Shown here piece by piece: positions 51,895 to 60,555 of a stretch of DNA of 64,000 nucleotides. The notes under the pieces are model-generated. The model did not search any database, was not told the origin of the DNA, and was given only the letters and a program-made list of their open reading frames with translations. Numbering within the stretch: position 1 is the stretch's first letter; each line of letters begins with the position of its first letter. A program made the position numbers and the translations under genes. Source of the stretch: Pseudolachnospira sp051055405 (GTDB taxonomy: Bacteria; Bacillota; Clostridia; Lachnospirales; Lachnospiraceae). The stretch covers positions 2,480,001-2,544,000 of the forward strand of contig NZ_CP167068.1 of NCBI RefSeq assembly GCF_051055405.1. The letters run 5' to 3'.

Positions 51895-51941
51895 TTCCTT
51901 CGATACCACGGATTGCTTCGCGCTTTGCGCTCTCGCAATCC
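51895..51941 (+). repeat. 47-bp direct repeat, unit 2
   Basis: This is the same unit with a few changes in the middle (GCGCTTTGCGC instead of GCATTTCATGC), which keep a hairpin possible. Confidence 0.8.
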
Positions 51942-52020
51942 TCAAAAACATTCGTAATCCGCTCATTTTTCTGCGAAAAATGGCTGCTTACTCATGTTTT
52001 TGGCGGGTCCCAAGAATAAA

Positions 52021-52070
52021 GAATTTCGCTCTGCGAAATTCTCCGCCTGCGGCGGGGCAGCTTTGCTGCC
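52021..52070 (+). repeat. triple-hairpin repeat, copy C
   Basis: GAATTTCGC-TCT-GCGAAATTC, CCGCC-TGC-GGCGG and GGCAGC-TTT-GCTGCC, differing from copy B by one base in a loop. It is followed by the 52109 palindrome. Confidence 0.9.
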
Positions 52071-52108
52071 ATCTTCCTTTCCGCCGCAGTGCGATCCTCA
52101 GCGGAGCG

Positions 52109-52157
52109 TTTTTGATTTCATAGGAAATTCTAACGGAATTTCCTATGAAATCAAAAA
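52109..52157. repeat. perfect 22-bp inverted repeat (ATTTCATAGGAAAT family)
   Basis: TTTTTGATTTCATAGGAAAT continues into TC and is repeated exactly in reverse after 5 bp. It shares its core with 49083-49137. Confidence 0.85.
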
Positions 52158-52190
52158 TCCTTTCGCAAGCAAGCTTGCGTCGGATTTTTG
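52153..52190 (-). terminator. hairpin after the TraX-like gene
   Basis: AAAAATCC and GGATTTTT enclose GCAAGC/GCTTGC. It lies just downstream of the TraX-like stop and is T-rich on both sides. Confidence 0.65.
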
Positions 52191-52208
52191 AACTTTTGAC
52201 CCTGGTAT

Positions 52209-52898
52209 CTACAGGATACAAGAAATTCCCCATAAAATCAACAGATGCACCGGATAAAATCCATAAAATACATATTTATTAAAAGCAGGCCCTCGTTCCC
52301 GGTTATAGAACAGAAACAAAGGAAACGCCAGCAGCGCATAGATTTGCAGCAAACCCCACCAGGTGAAAGCGAAAAAGCCGCCGATCAGCAAATATTTCCA
52401 CCAGGGCAGATCCCGCAGAAAATAAAACAGCAAAACCATACAGATTCCCATAGCGCCGTAATCGCTGTGAATCCACTCTGCCAGGGCCATAGCGGCAACC
52501 GCTGCCGGCACTGCCAGGATGATCTGCCGCCTTCGGTAAGTCCACTGATAAAACCAGAGGACAAGCACGGAAAGCAGCAAAGTAAAAAACACATTCTGCG
52601 ACGAGGGATACCAGACCGTTTTGTGAAATGCCAAATCAAAGGGGATCTCTGAGATCAGGGCGAAAGCAAATAAACGCAGGGCATACCGTTTTAGGCTATG
52701 GGTATAGATGGCTCCCTCCGCCAATAAAAAGCAGAAAATCGGAAAGGCAATCCTTCCGATAATCCGCAGATTGACATAAGCCGCTCCGGGCGTCAAAAAA
52801 ATAGCCGCAGTATGGTCGGTCAACATAGTGAGTACTGCTATTACTTTCAGGCAGAAACCGTTGAGGCCATACGCTTCCTTCCATTCCTTCCAGGTCAT
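52209..52898 (-). CDS. TraX family membrane protein
   Basis: This protein of about 229 residues has eight or so helices. GFCLKVIAVLTMLTDHTAAI, NLRIIGRIAFPIFCFLLAEG and YGFYPVHLLILWGIS match TraX, a family related to membrane acyltransferases; the F-plasmid TraX acetylates pilin. Chromosomal copies in Firmicutes have no known substrate. ATG 52898 after AAGGAGC overlaps the exonuclease III stop by 4 bp. Confidence 0.88.
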   Translation of the reverse strand: MTWKEWKEAYGLNGFCLKVIAVLTMLTDHTAAIFLTPGAAYVNLRIIGRIAFPIFCFLLAEGAIYTHSLKRYALRLFAFALISEIPFDLAFHKTVWYPSSQNVFFTLLLSVLVLWFYQWTYRRRQIILAVPAAVAAMALAEWIHSDYGAMGICMVLLFYFLRDLPWWKYLLIGGFFAFTWWGLLQIYALLAFPLFLFYNRERGPAFNKYVFYGFYPVHLLILWGISCIL

Positions 52899-53659
52899 AC
52901 GGGCTCCTTGATGCAAAGCTCTACCGGGCAATGGTCAGAGCCAAAGATCTCCGTATGAATCGAAGCCGATACCAGCCATTCTTTTAAAGACTGGGAGACG
53001 CAAAAATAGTCGATCCGCCATCCGGCGTTCTTCTCTCTGGCTTTGAAGCGGTAAGACCACCAGGAATAGATTCCCTCCTGGTCCGGGTAAAAGTACCGAA
53101 ACGTATCGATAAACCCGCTGTCTAAGAGTTCAGTAAATTTCCCCCGCTCCTCGTCGGTAAATCCAGCATTCTTCCGGTTGGTCTTCGGGTTCTTTAAGTC
53201 AATCTCCCGATGGGCCACATTCAAGTCTCCGCAGAAAATCACCGGCTTTGTTTCCTCCCGCATTTTTAGATAACCGCGGAAAGCATCCTCCCATTCCATC
53301 CGGTAGGAAAGTCTGGCCAATCCCTCCTGCGAATTGGGCGTATAACAAGTGATCAAATAGTACTCCGGATATTCCAGCGTAATGACGCGTCCTTCCATGT
53401 CATGCTCTGGGATTCCCAGTCCATAGGACACGGATAATGGCTCCTCCTTGGTAAAAATCGCCGTTCCGGAATACCCTTTTTTCTGCGCATAATTCCAATA
53501 CTGATAATAACCAGGAAGGTCCAGCGTCAGCTGGCCTTCCTGCATCTTACTCTCCTGGATGCAAAACACATCCGCATCCGATTCTTTCAAATAGTCCAAG
53601 AATCCTTTATTCACACAGGCCCGCAGGCCGTTGACATTCCAGGATATCAATTTTTTCAT
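52895..53659 (-). CDS. xth: exodeoxyribonuclease III
   Basis: This 254-residue AP endonuclease and 3' repair exonuclease has SWNVNGLRACVNKG (metal site), FCIQESKMQ, IFCGDLNVAHREIDL (catalytic Asp/Asn) and IFGSDHCPVELC (Asp/His). Length and motifs match the Xth/ExoA group. ATG after GGAGGAAG. Confidence 0.96.
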   Translation of the reverse strand: MKKLISWNVNGLRACVNKGFLDYLKESDADVFCIQESKMQEGQLTLDLPGYYQYWNYAQKKGYSGTAIFTKEEPLSVSYGLGIPEHDMEGRVITLEYPEYYLITCYTPNSQEGLARLSYRMEWEDAFRGYLKMREETKPVIFCGDLNVAHREIDLKNPKTNRKNAGFTDEERGKFTELLDSGFIDTFRYFYPDQEGIYSWWSYRFKAREKNAGWRIDYFCVSQSLKEWLVSASIHTEIFGSDHCPVELCIKEPV

Positions 53660-53711
53660 GCCGCTTCCTCCGGGAAACCTTATTCCGTTTCCCCGTGGCG
53701 TTCGGTTATCC

Positions 53712-56354
53712 TCACTTTAACTGAGCCAACCGAGCTTTTACCTGTTCCATCATCTGAGCATATTTCTCCAGCTTATCCTTTTCTTCCCGAATCTTGGCCT
53801 CCGGCGCTTTGCTTAGGAACTTTTCGTTGGAAAGCATACCATTAACACGAGCCAGCTCGCCGGTCAAACGCTTTTCTTCTTTTTCCAGACGCTCAATCTC
53901 CTTTGCAATATCCACCAGATCTTCCAGAGGCAGGTAGATGACCGCATCCACTGTCACCGCGGAAACCGCATCGTCGGCGATGCCCTCCTTATCCGCCTGA
54001 ATCACCACTTCGCTGGCGGACCCCAGAGCGGCGAAGAACGCTTTGCTGCTCTCAAAACTTTCTCTCACATGCTCTTTTTCCGAAACCACGTAAACCGCCG
54101 CCTTTTTGCTGGGCGGCACATTCATCGAAATTCGAACGTTACGGATGGCGCGGACAGCCGCCTTTACCATCTCAACCCGCTCTTCGGTCTCGGCAAAATC
54201 CCACTCTGCTTTCGGAGCCGGCCAAGCGGACAGCATGATCGTCTCTTCCTCATCCTGAAGATTGCAGAAAATTTCCTCCGTAATGAAAGGCATATACGGA
54301 TGCAATAACTTTAAAGCTGTGATCAGAACCGTCTTCAGCGTCCAGCAGGCAGCTACCTTGCTGGTTTCCTTTCCCTCGCTGTAAAAACGAGGTTTTACCA
54401 TCTCGATATACCAGTCGCAGAATTCCTCCCAGATAAAATCATAGACCTTCTGCATGGCAATGCCGAGTTCATATTTGTCCATGTTCTCGGTCACTTCGCC
54501 GCTCAGACGATTCACCTTGGAGAGAATCCATTTATCGGCGTCCTCCAAATCGCTGAGAGCGACTTTGGAAGTATCCACGCCTTCCATATTCATCATGATA
54601 AAACGGGACGCATTCCAAACCTTATTGGCAAAATTTCGGCTGGCCTCCACGCGTTCCCAATAAAACCGCATATCATTGCCCGGCGCATTTCCAGTCACCA
54701 GCGTCATACGCAGTGCGTCGGCTCCATATTTGTCAATCACTTCCAGCGGATCAATTCCATTTCCCAAAGATTTACTCATCTTTCGGCCCTGGGAATCCCG
54801 CACAAGGCCGTGGATCAGCACCGTGTGGAACGGGCTCTTCCCGGTCTGCTCATAGCCGGAGAAGACCATCCGGATGACCCAGAAAAAGATGATGTCATAG
54901 CCGGTTACCAGCACGTCCGTGGGATAAAAATACTTGAGGTCCTCGGTCTGATCCGGCCAGCCCAGCGTAGAAAACGGCCAAAGGGCAGAGCTAAACCACG
55001 TATCCAAGGTATCCGGATCCTGCGTTAAATGATGGCAGCCGCATTTCGGGCAAACTTCCGGTTTCTCGCCGGAAACTACGATCTCACCGCACTGGTCGCA
55101 GTAGTAGGCCGGAATCCGGTGGCCCCACCACAGCTGACGGGAGATACACCAGTCGCGGATATTTTCCAGCCAATGCAGATAAATCTTGTCAAACCGCTCC
55201 GGCACAAACTTCAGCTCGCCTGTTTTCAGCGCCTCAATGGCAGGCTTCGCCAATTCCTCCATGCGCACAAACCACTGCTGCTTGATCATCGGCTCTACCG
55301 TGGTCTTGCAGCGGTCGTGGGTGCCGACATTATGGACATGATCGACCACCTTCACCAACAGGCCCTGCTCCTCCAAATCCTGAAGCATCTGCGCTCTGGC
55401 CTCATAGCGGTCCATACCCGCATATTTGCCGCCGTTTTCATTGATGGTGGCGTCGTCGTTTAAAATATTGATCTCCGGCAGCTGGTGACGCTTTCCTACC
55501 TCGAAGTCGTTGGGGTCATGGGCCGGGGTAATCTTCACGCAACCGGTTCCAAATTCTTTGTCTACGTAAGGGTCTGCGATCACCGGAATTTCCCGGTCCG
55601 TCAGCGGCAGCTTTAGCATCTTGCCAACCAGATGGGCGTAACGCTCATCCTCCGGATTGACCGCCACAGCCGTATCCCCTAAAAGCGTCTCAGGACGGGT
55701 GGTCGCGATCTCCACAAAACCATCTTCCCCAACGATGGGATAATTGATATGCCAAAAATGGCCTCCCTGCTCCACATGCTCTACCTCGGCATCCGAAATG
55801 GACGTCTGACAAACCGGGCACCAGTTGATAATCCGGGAGCCTTTGTAGATATAGCCTTTTTGATAGAGTTTGATGAAAACTTCCTGAACAGCCTTGGAAC
55901 AGCCCTCGTCCATGGTAAAACGTTCTCTGTCCCAGTCGGCGGAAGAGCCCATCTTCTTTAACTGAGAAACAATGCGGCCGCCATACTCCTTCCGCCATTC
56001 CCACGCTCTTTCTAAAAAGCCTTCCCTTCCCAGGTCATTCTTATCAATACCCTCGGATTTCAGCTTATCGATGATCTTTACTTCCGTAGCAATACTGGCG
56101 TGATCCGTCCCCGGCTGCCAGAGGGCCTCATAGCCCTGCATGCGCTTATAACGGATCAAAATATCCTGAAGGGTATTATCCAGCGCATGTCCCATATGGA
56201 GCTGGCCGGTAATGTTCGGCGGAGGCATCACAATGGTAAACGGCTTTTTGGCTTTGTTGACTTTGGCTGCAAAGTATTTCTTATTCAGCCATTTCTCATA
56301 GAGACGGGATTCGATCTCCTGAGGATTATAGGTTTTGCTCAGTTCCTTGGACAT
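53712..56354 (-). CDS. valS: valyl-tRNA synthetase
   Basis: This 880-residue class I synthetase has PPPNITGQLHMGHALDNTLQ (HIGH), the editing domain with ATTRPETLLGDTAVAVNPED, RKMSKSLGNGIDPLEVIDKYG (KMSKS) and a C-terminal coiled coil (DLVDIAKEIERLEKEEKRLT). I start at ATG 56354; the longer upstream frame is the T-box leader. Confidence 0.98.
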   Translation of the reverse strand: MSKELSKTYNPQEIESRLYEKWLNKKYFAAKVNKAKKPFTIVMPPPNITGQLHMGHALDNTLQDILIRYKRMQGYEALWQPGTDHASIATEVKIIDKLKSEGIDKNDLGREGFLERAWEWRKEYGGRIVSQLKKMGSSADWDRERFTMDEGCSKAVQEVFIKLYQKGYIYKGSRIINWCPVCQTSISDAEVEHVEQGGHFWHINYPIVGEDGFVEIATTRPETLLGDTAVAVNPEDERYAHLVGKMLKLPLTDREIPVIADPYVDKEFGTGCVKITPAHDPNDFEVGKRHQLPEINILNDDATINENGGKYAGMDRYEARAQMLQDLEEQGLLVKVVDHVHNVGTHDRCKTTVEPMIKQQWFVRMEELAKPAIEALKTGELKFVPERFDKIYLHWLENIRDWCISRQLWWGHRIPAYYCDQCGEIVVSGEKPEVCPKCGCHHLTQDPDTLDTWFSSALWPFSTLGWPDQTEDLKYFYPTDVLVTGYDIIFFWVIRMVFSGYEQTGKSPFHTVLIHGLVRDSQGRKMSKSLGNGIDPLEVIDKYGADALRMTLVTGNAPGNDMRFYWERVEASRNFANKVWNASRFIMMNMEGVDTSKVALSDLEDADKWILSKVNRLSGEVTENMDKYELGIAMQKVYDFIWEEFCDWYIEMVKPRFYSEGKETSKVAACWTLKTVLITALKLLHPYMPFITEEIFCNLQDEEETIMLSAWPAPKAEWDFAETEERVEMVKAAVRAIRNVRISMNVPPSKKAAVYVVSEKEHVRESFESSKAFFAALGSASEVVIQADKEGIADDAVSAVTVDAVIYLPLEDLVDIAKEIERLEKEEKRLTGELARVNGMLSNEKFLSKAPEAKIREEKDKLEKYAQMMEQVKARLAQLK

Positions 56355-56397
56355 GATTTTTCTCCTTTTGCAGGTTGTTTTCTTTGAAAATACAAAA

Positions 56398-56645
56398 CGC
56401 CCCTTGCTATATGCAAAGGGCGAAATAACCGCGGTACCACCTTTTTTGGTTCTCTTGGCCTTTAACGCAGGCAGGACGGAACCGCTTACTGCCGTTCGGC
56501 GGTTCAGCTCGGAAGCCACGTTCCATTCCCACTTACCCAAACGGTCTTTCAGCCGGTGAACCGTTCTCTCTGTCGGCGTTCGAAATGTACTCCTCTTCCT
56601 CTTCGCTGTTGAATCGTATCTTTCCTTTTCTAAAAGGAATGCTTT
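56398..56645 (-). promoter_or_regulatory. T-box leader of valS
   Basis: The conserved T-box sequence AGGTGGTACCGCG (56430-56442) lies ahead of the competing terminator GCCCTTTGC-ATAT-AGCAAGGGGC plus TTTT (56398-56422). Upstream text contains AGTA and GAAAGACC elements of stem I. Uncharged tRNA-Val should prevent termination. I could not identify the specifier codon with confidence. Confidence 0.88.
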
Positions 56646-56676
56646 CTATTTAATATAGATGAGGAACCTCCATTTG

Positions 56677-58329
56677 TCAAGGGGTAACGGAAAATGTTTC
56701 GGCACGGCAGCTTCGAATTGCAGCACGTAAGGGCAGTACCAAGGCTGGAGAGACGCTCAGCTCATCCACTCCCATGGCAAGAAACGTGGGAAGCAAAGAA
56801 AGATCCGCAGCCAGTTCTCCGCAAATTCCCATCCAAATCCCAGCTTTATGGGCCGCGTCCGCCGTCATTTTCAGAGCCCGCAAGACAGCCGGATGATGCG
56901 CGTCAAAAAACCGTTCCAAATGATTTGCCTGCCGGTCGCAGGCCAGCATGTACTGGGTCAGATCATTGGTTCCAACAGAAAAGAAATCCACCAGCTTCGC
57001 CAGCTCCTCCGCCATCCATACCGCCGCCGGCGTCTCAATCATGATTCCCAATTCCGTATCCTTCTGAAAAGGAATTCCCTCCGCCAAAAGCTCTGCCATC
57101 ACTTCATCACAGAGCTTCCGGCATTCCTCGACTTCCCACACAGACGTAATCATCGGAAACATAATCGCCACCTTGCCATAGGCAGAAGCACGGTAAAGCG
57201 CCCGGAGCTGGGTACGAAATATTTCCTCACGTTCCAGACAGATACGGATCGCCCGCAGACCCATGGCAGGATTTTCTTCTTCCTCCAGCTGAAAATAATC
57301 GACCTTTTTATCCGCGCCAATATCCAAAGTGCGAATGATCACCCGTTTTCCGCCCATGGCGGAAGCAACGGCTTTGTATGCCTGAAACTGCTCCTCCTCC
57401 GACGGATAATGATCCGAAGCAAGATATAAAAATTCACTGCGGAAAAGCCCGATCCCCTGACCGTCATTGGCAAGCACCATATCGATATCGTCGGGCGAGC
57501 CTATATTGCAATACAATTTCACATGTCTGCCGTCCAGAGTCACATCCTCCTGCCCCTTTAACGCCTGCAGCAGTTCTCTGTCCTCTTTCTGCTTTCTTCG
57601 CTTTTGCTCCATCCTCTCCGCAGTTTCCCGGTCCGCGTCAAGGATGATTTCTCCGGTCTCGCCGTCCATAAACGCTTCGGTTCCGGCATAACATGCCGTC
57701 AGCTTGTCCCCCACTGCGCATATAGCGGGAATACCCATGGTTCTGGCCAGTATCGCCGTATGGCTGTTGTCGCTTCCCTTTTGGGTAATAAAGCCTAAAA
57801 TTTTACTTTTATCCATCTGAAGCGTCTCTGACGGTGCCAAATCATCGGCAGCCAGAATGACCGGCTCTTCCACATCCATTCCGCCTTCTTCGATGCCCAT
57901 CAGATTATTCAAAAGCCGTCTGGTGACATCCCGAATATCCGCCGCTCTTTCCGAGATATACGCGTCGCCGGAGGCTTCCATCACAGCGCTCATCTCCTCT
58001 CCGGCGCAAAAAACAGCGTACTCCGCATTGCACTGCTCTTTTTCCATCATTTCCATCATGCGGTCCACATAATCTTCATCTTCCACAAACATGGCATGGG
58101 TTTCAAACAACAGCGCCGCGTCGTCGCCGGCGTCTTCTCTGCATTTTTCCGCCAAAATTTCCAACTGCTCGACGGATTTTTGCTGCGCTTTTGCCACACG
58201 TTCCTTCTCTTTTTCTATGTCAGCAACGCTTTTTTTCTCTACCGCCGCGCCAGCTCTTTGGAAAAAATATAATCTTCCTCGCTCTACGCCTTTTGATACG
58301 CCTTTTCCCTGTAAAGTAATCACCGGCAC
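56677..58329 (-). CDS. ptsI: PTS enzyme I
   Basis: This 550-residue enzyme takes phosphate from PEP and passes it to HPr. The active His is in GSDNSHTAILARTMGIPAI. The C-terminal PEP domain has FRSEFLYLASDHYPSEEEQF, SVGTNDLTQYMLACDR and the active cysteine GICGELAAD. It is slightly shorter than the usual 570. It starts with GTG after GAGGAGC. Its position at the end of a sugar operon suggests a dedicated copy. Confidence 0.93.
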   Translation of the reverse strand: MPVITLQGKGVSKGVERGRLYFFQRAGAAVEKKSVADIEKEKERVAKAQQKSVEQLEILAEKCREDAGDDAALLFETHAMFVEDEDYVDRMMEMMEKEQCNAEYAVFCAGEEMSAVMEASGDAYISERAADIRDVTRRLLNNLMGIEEGGMDVEEPVILAADDLAPSETLQMDKSKILGFITQKGSDNSHTAILARTMGIPAICAVGDKLTACYAGTEAFMDGETGEIILDADRETAERMEQKRRKQKEDRELLQALKGQEDVTLDGRHVKLYCNIGSPDDIDMVLANDGQGIGLFRSEFLYLASDHYPSEEEQFQAYKAVASAMGGKRVIIRTLDIGADKKVDYFQLEEEENPAMGLRAIRICLEREEIFRTQLRALYRASAYGKVAIMFPMITSVWEVEECRKLCDEVMAELLAEGIPFQKDTELGIMIETPAAVWMAEELAKLVDFFSVGTNDLTQYMLACDRQANHLERFFDAHHPAVLRALKMTADAAHKAGIWMGICGELAADLSLLPTFLAMGVDELSVSPALVLPLRAAIRSCRAETFSVTP

Positions 58330-58357
58330 CTTGCTCCTCTCTGAAATGTGGGTCCTT

Positions 58358-58618
58358 CTACAGATTTTCTTTCAGTAAAAGCTCCAATTCTTCCGCGGCC
58401 TTTTCTTCTTCGTCCCCTTCTACAGACACGGATATCTCATCTCCCTGCTTGGCCGCCAAAGACATCATTTTCATCAGCTGCGTCGCCTTTACGCTCACAG
58501 GACCTTTTGAAATCATGATTACAGTTCCCTTGTACGCTTTTGCCGCTTTTGCAATGATTCCTGCCGGCCGGGCGTGAAGCCCCAATTCTTCTGTAATCGT
58601 ATATTTAAATTCTTTCAC
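58358..58618 (-). CDS. HPr-family phosphocarrier, without Ser46
   Basis: This protein of 86 residues has the active His in EELGLHARPAGIIAKAA. The usual regulatory site KSIMGVMSL reads KATQLMKMMSL here: Gln stands where Ser46 would be, with Thr one place before. HPr kinase control through Ser46-phosphate would then not apply. The C-terminus is normal (KAAEELELLL). Start GTG after AAAGGAG. Followed by enzyme I after 28 bp. Confidence 0.9.
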   Translation of the reverse strand: MKEFKYTITEELGLHARPAGIIAKAAKAYKGTVIMISKGPVSVKATQLMKMMSLAAKQGDEISVSVEGDEEEKAAEELELLLKENL

Positions 58619-58734
58619 TGTCGACTCCTTTTCTAACCATACCTTTTTTCTTTCCGGCTCCTCCGCCAGCGCTTCCTCTTTGTATTCTATCAGAGAATAC
58701 ACTTTATTTCTATCCTATCAAAGGATATCCTTAT

Positions 58735-59424
58735 TTATTTCAAAAGAAATCTTCCCCTTGAATCCTTCTTTTCTTCTAGAAAATCCACCACGTCGTTTAG
58801 CGTCTTCCCACACAATGCAACGCGGTCCCGGAGCTGTTTGTCCGGCTGTGCGATATCTGGAATCATAATGGTATGAAACCCTCCGTTCAATCCGGCATGA
58901 ACGCCATTGATGCTGTCTTCCAAAACAATACATTCTTCCGGGGCCGCATGCAATTCTTTCGCTGCGCGCAGAAAAATGTCCGGATGAGGTTTCCCCTTGA
59001 CGCCGCTGTCTCCAAATACTTTCACAGAAAAAACATGTTGAAGGCCTGTAATCGCCATATATTTTTCTACCGTTTCCTGTCTGGATGCCGTCGCCAGCGC
59101 CGTGTCGATCCCATGCTCCACGAGATACCCCAGCAACCGTTCCAATCCCGGCTTCTTTTCCACCCCATCCCGATCAATTGTCTCCCAAAACAATTTCAAT
59201 TTGTGATCCATTGCCGTCCGGTAATCCAGCTTCCCCTGAAAATGGCATTCAAAATAGCGCTGATATTCCGCCCGCGTCAGGCCTCGCGCCATACAGAGAA
59301 ACTCCTCGGTAATCGGAACTCCCAGGTCCCTCCCTGTCTGCATCCAGCATTTGGTAGAAAGATGTTCCGTATCAAACATCAGGCCGTCCATATCAAATAT
59401 TACTGCTTTCAATGCACTTTCCAT
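58735..59424 (-). CDS. HAD phosphatase, beta-phosphoglucomutase-like
   Basis: This 229-residue enzyme has motif I AVIFDMDGLMFDTEHLSTKC, motif II ALATASRQ, the lysine in GDSGVKGKPHPDIFLRAA and motif IV CIVLEDSINGVHAGLNGG. This is the beta-PGM/YniC-type subgroup of sugar phosphate phosphatases. Within the operon it may dephosphorylate a sugar phosphate that builds up. It overlaps the dehydrogenase gene by 32 bp and has its own GAGGAGG site. Confidence 0.9.
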   Translation of the reverse strand: MESALKAVIFDMDGLMFDTEHLSTKCWMQTGRDLGVPITEEFLCMARGLTRAEYQRYFECHFQGKLDYRTAMDHKLKLFWETIDRDGVEKKPGLERLLGYLVEHGIDTALATASRQETVEKYMAITGLQHVFSVKVFGDSGVKGKPHPDIFLRAAKELHAAPEECIVLEDSINGVHAGLNGGFHTIMIPDIAQPDKQLRDRVALCGKTLNDVVDFLEEKKDSRGRFLLK

Positions 59425-60553
59425 ATTGCGCCTCCTCGGCTGTAAGCAGCCGGATGATTGTCTGGTCGATGGGATTCTCTGGTTCCAATCCGCAAACGGA
59501 AATCAACCAATCCCGCCCCTTTTTCGAATGGGTTTCTCTCGCTAAAAAATTCAGGCCCAGTGTCACCGCCTGCAGCAGTTCCTTGTATTCACACCCCTTG
59601 CCAATACAGAGACGCAATGGCCCAAGCAGACGATCGCTTCTCCGCAGCTTTCGGGGCAAGTCTGCGAGAACCCGCTCCACGTCATCTTCCGATGGAATAT
59701 CCATCTTTGCCAGCATCATCTCCCGCCAATTCTGATATTCCGCGGCGTGATATTTGTATGTTTTTAACAATGCCGCTTCACTTTCTGCAAATGCCCTCTT
59801 TACTTTCCGCTTTATTTCCACATCCGCATAGCATTGTTTCATCCAATGATATCCCCGTTCTTTGCCAAGCAATGCCGCATAGGTGTGAAACATATTTCCC
59901 AGATACAACTTTCTGCACAAATACCCTTCCGCGTCCGGAATCCTACGAATTCCTTCTACTGCGGGGAATATCTGAGCATCCTCATCGGAAAGTTCCACCT
60001 CCAGATAGCCATTAGACGATATCATCACGTCAAATTTCGACTGGATCTCCGTGTGAAAACCAACAGAATTCACAATCGTGGGCAGAATCCGGACGGTACG
60101 CTCGTTTCCGCTTCCCCCCTGTTTTTTCCACTCTTCCTGAAAATCATCTTGAAGTTTGGCGGCGCCGCCGGGCTCATTACAGCATAACATAACGATCAGC
60201 GTTTTTTTATTGTTTCGAATTCTGCGCTCCCTTGCGGATGCAGCCAGTACCCTGGCCACATCCCGAAACGCCGCCGGATACAGGCAGCAAGCAGCAAGAT
60301 CAACCTCCGCAAGCGCCTGTATCAGCGCGGCTTCATTGCTTAATATATCAAAACCTTCTATTTTTTGCGATATCTTTTTCCCGTTTTCCTGGATGTACAC
60401 AGAATATCCGCCGGATTGTTGTATCGCTTTTAGTTTCTCTGTTCCTCTGCTGTAAAAAAGCAACCGATACCCTGCCTGTGAAAAAAGGCAGCTTACGATT
60501 CCCCGGCCGATATTTCCCGCGCCATATACCACGACCCGATTGACGTCCCCCAT
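59393..60553 (-). CDS. mannitol-1-phosphate dehydrogenase-like protein
   Basis: This protein of about 386 residues is a long-chain polyol dehydrogenase: NAD motif VVVYGAGNIGRGIVSCLFSQ, VMLCCNEPGGAAKLQ, and the catalytic region with KLYLGNMFHTYAALLGKERG. The usual Lys-x5-Asn-x2-His motif reads KLYLGNMFH here (KLYLGNMFH keeps N and H). MtlD is the nearest characterised type. A short two-base gap follows the preceding dehydrogenase. I use ATG 60553; a GTG at 60568 is possible. Confidence 0.8.
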   Translation of the reverse strand: MGDVNRVVVYGAGNIGRGIVSCLFSQAGYRLLFYSRGTEKLKAIQQSGGYSVYIQENGKKISQKIEGFDILSNEAALIQALAEVDLAACCLYPAAFRDVARVLAASARERRIRNNKKTLIVMLCCNEPGGAAKLQDDFQEEWKKQGGSGNERTVRILPTIVNSVGFHTEIQSKFDVMISSNGYLEVELSDEDAQIFPAVEGIRRIPDAEGYLCRKLYLGNMFHTYAALLGKERGYHWMKQCYADVEIKRKVKRAFAESEAALLKTYKYHAAEYQNWREMMLAKMDIPSEDDVERVLADLPRKLRRSDRLLGPLRLCIGKGCEYKELLQAVTLGLNFLARETHSKKGRDWLISVCGLEPENPIDQTIIRLLTAEEAQYGKCIESSNI

Positions 60554-60555
60554 AT

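Noticed and set aside
51827..51941. Short CRISPR array
   Set aside because: There are only two units, they differ in the middle, and no cas gene is near.
51749..52200. T-box leader for trpS
   Set aside because: The conserved AGGTGGTACCGCG-type sequence is missing; the gap holds repeats instead.
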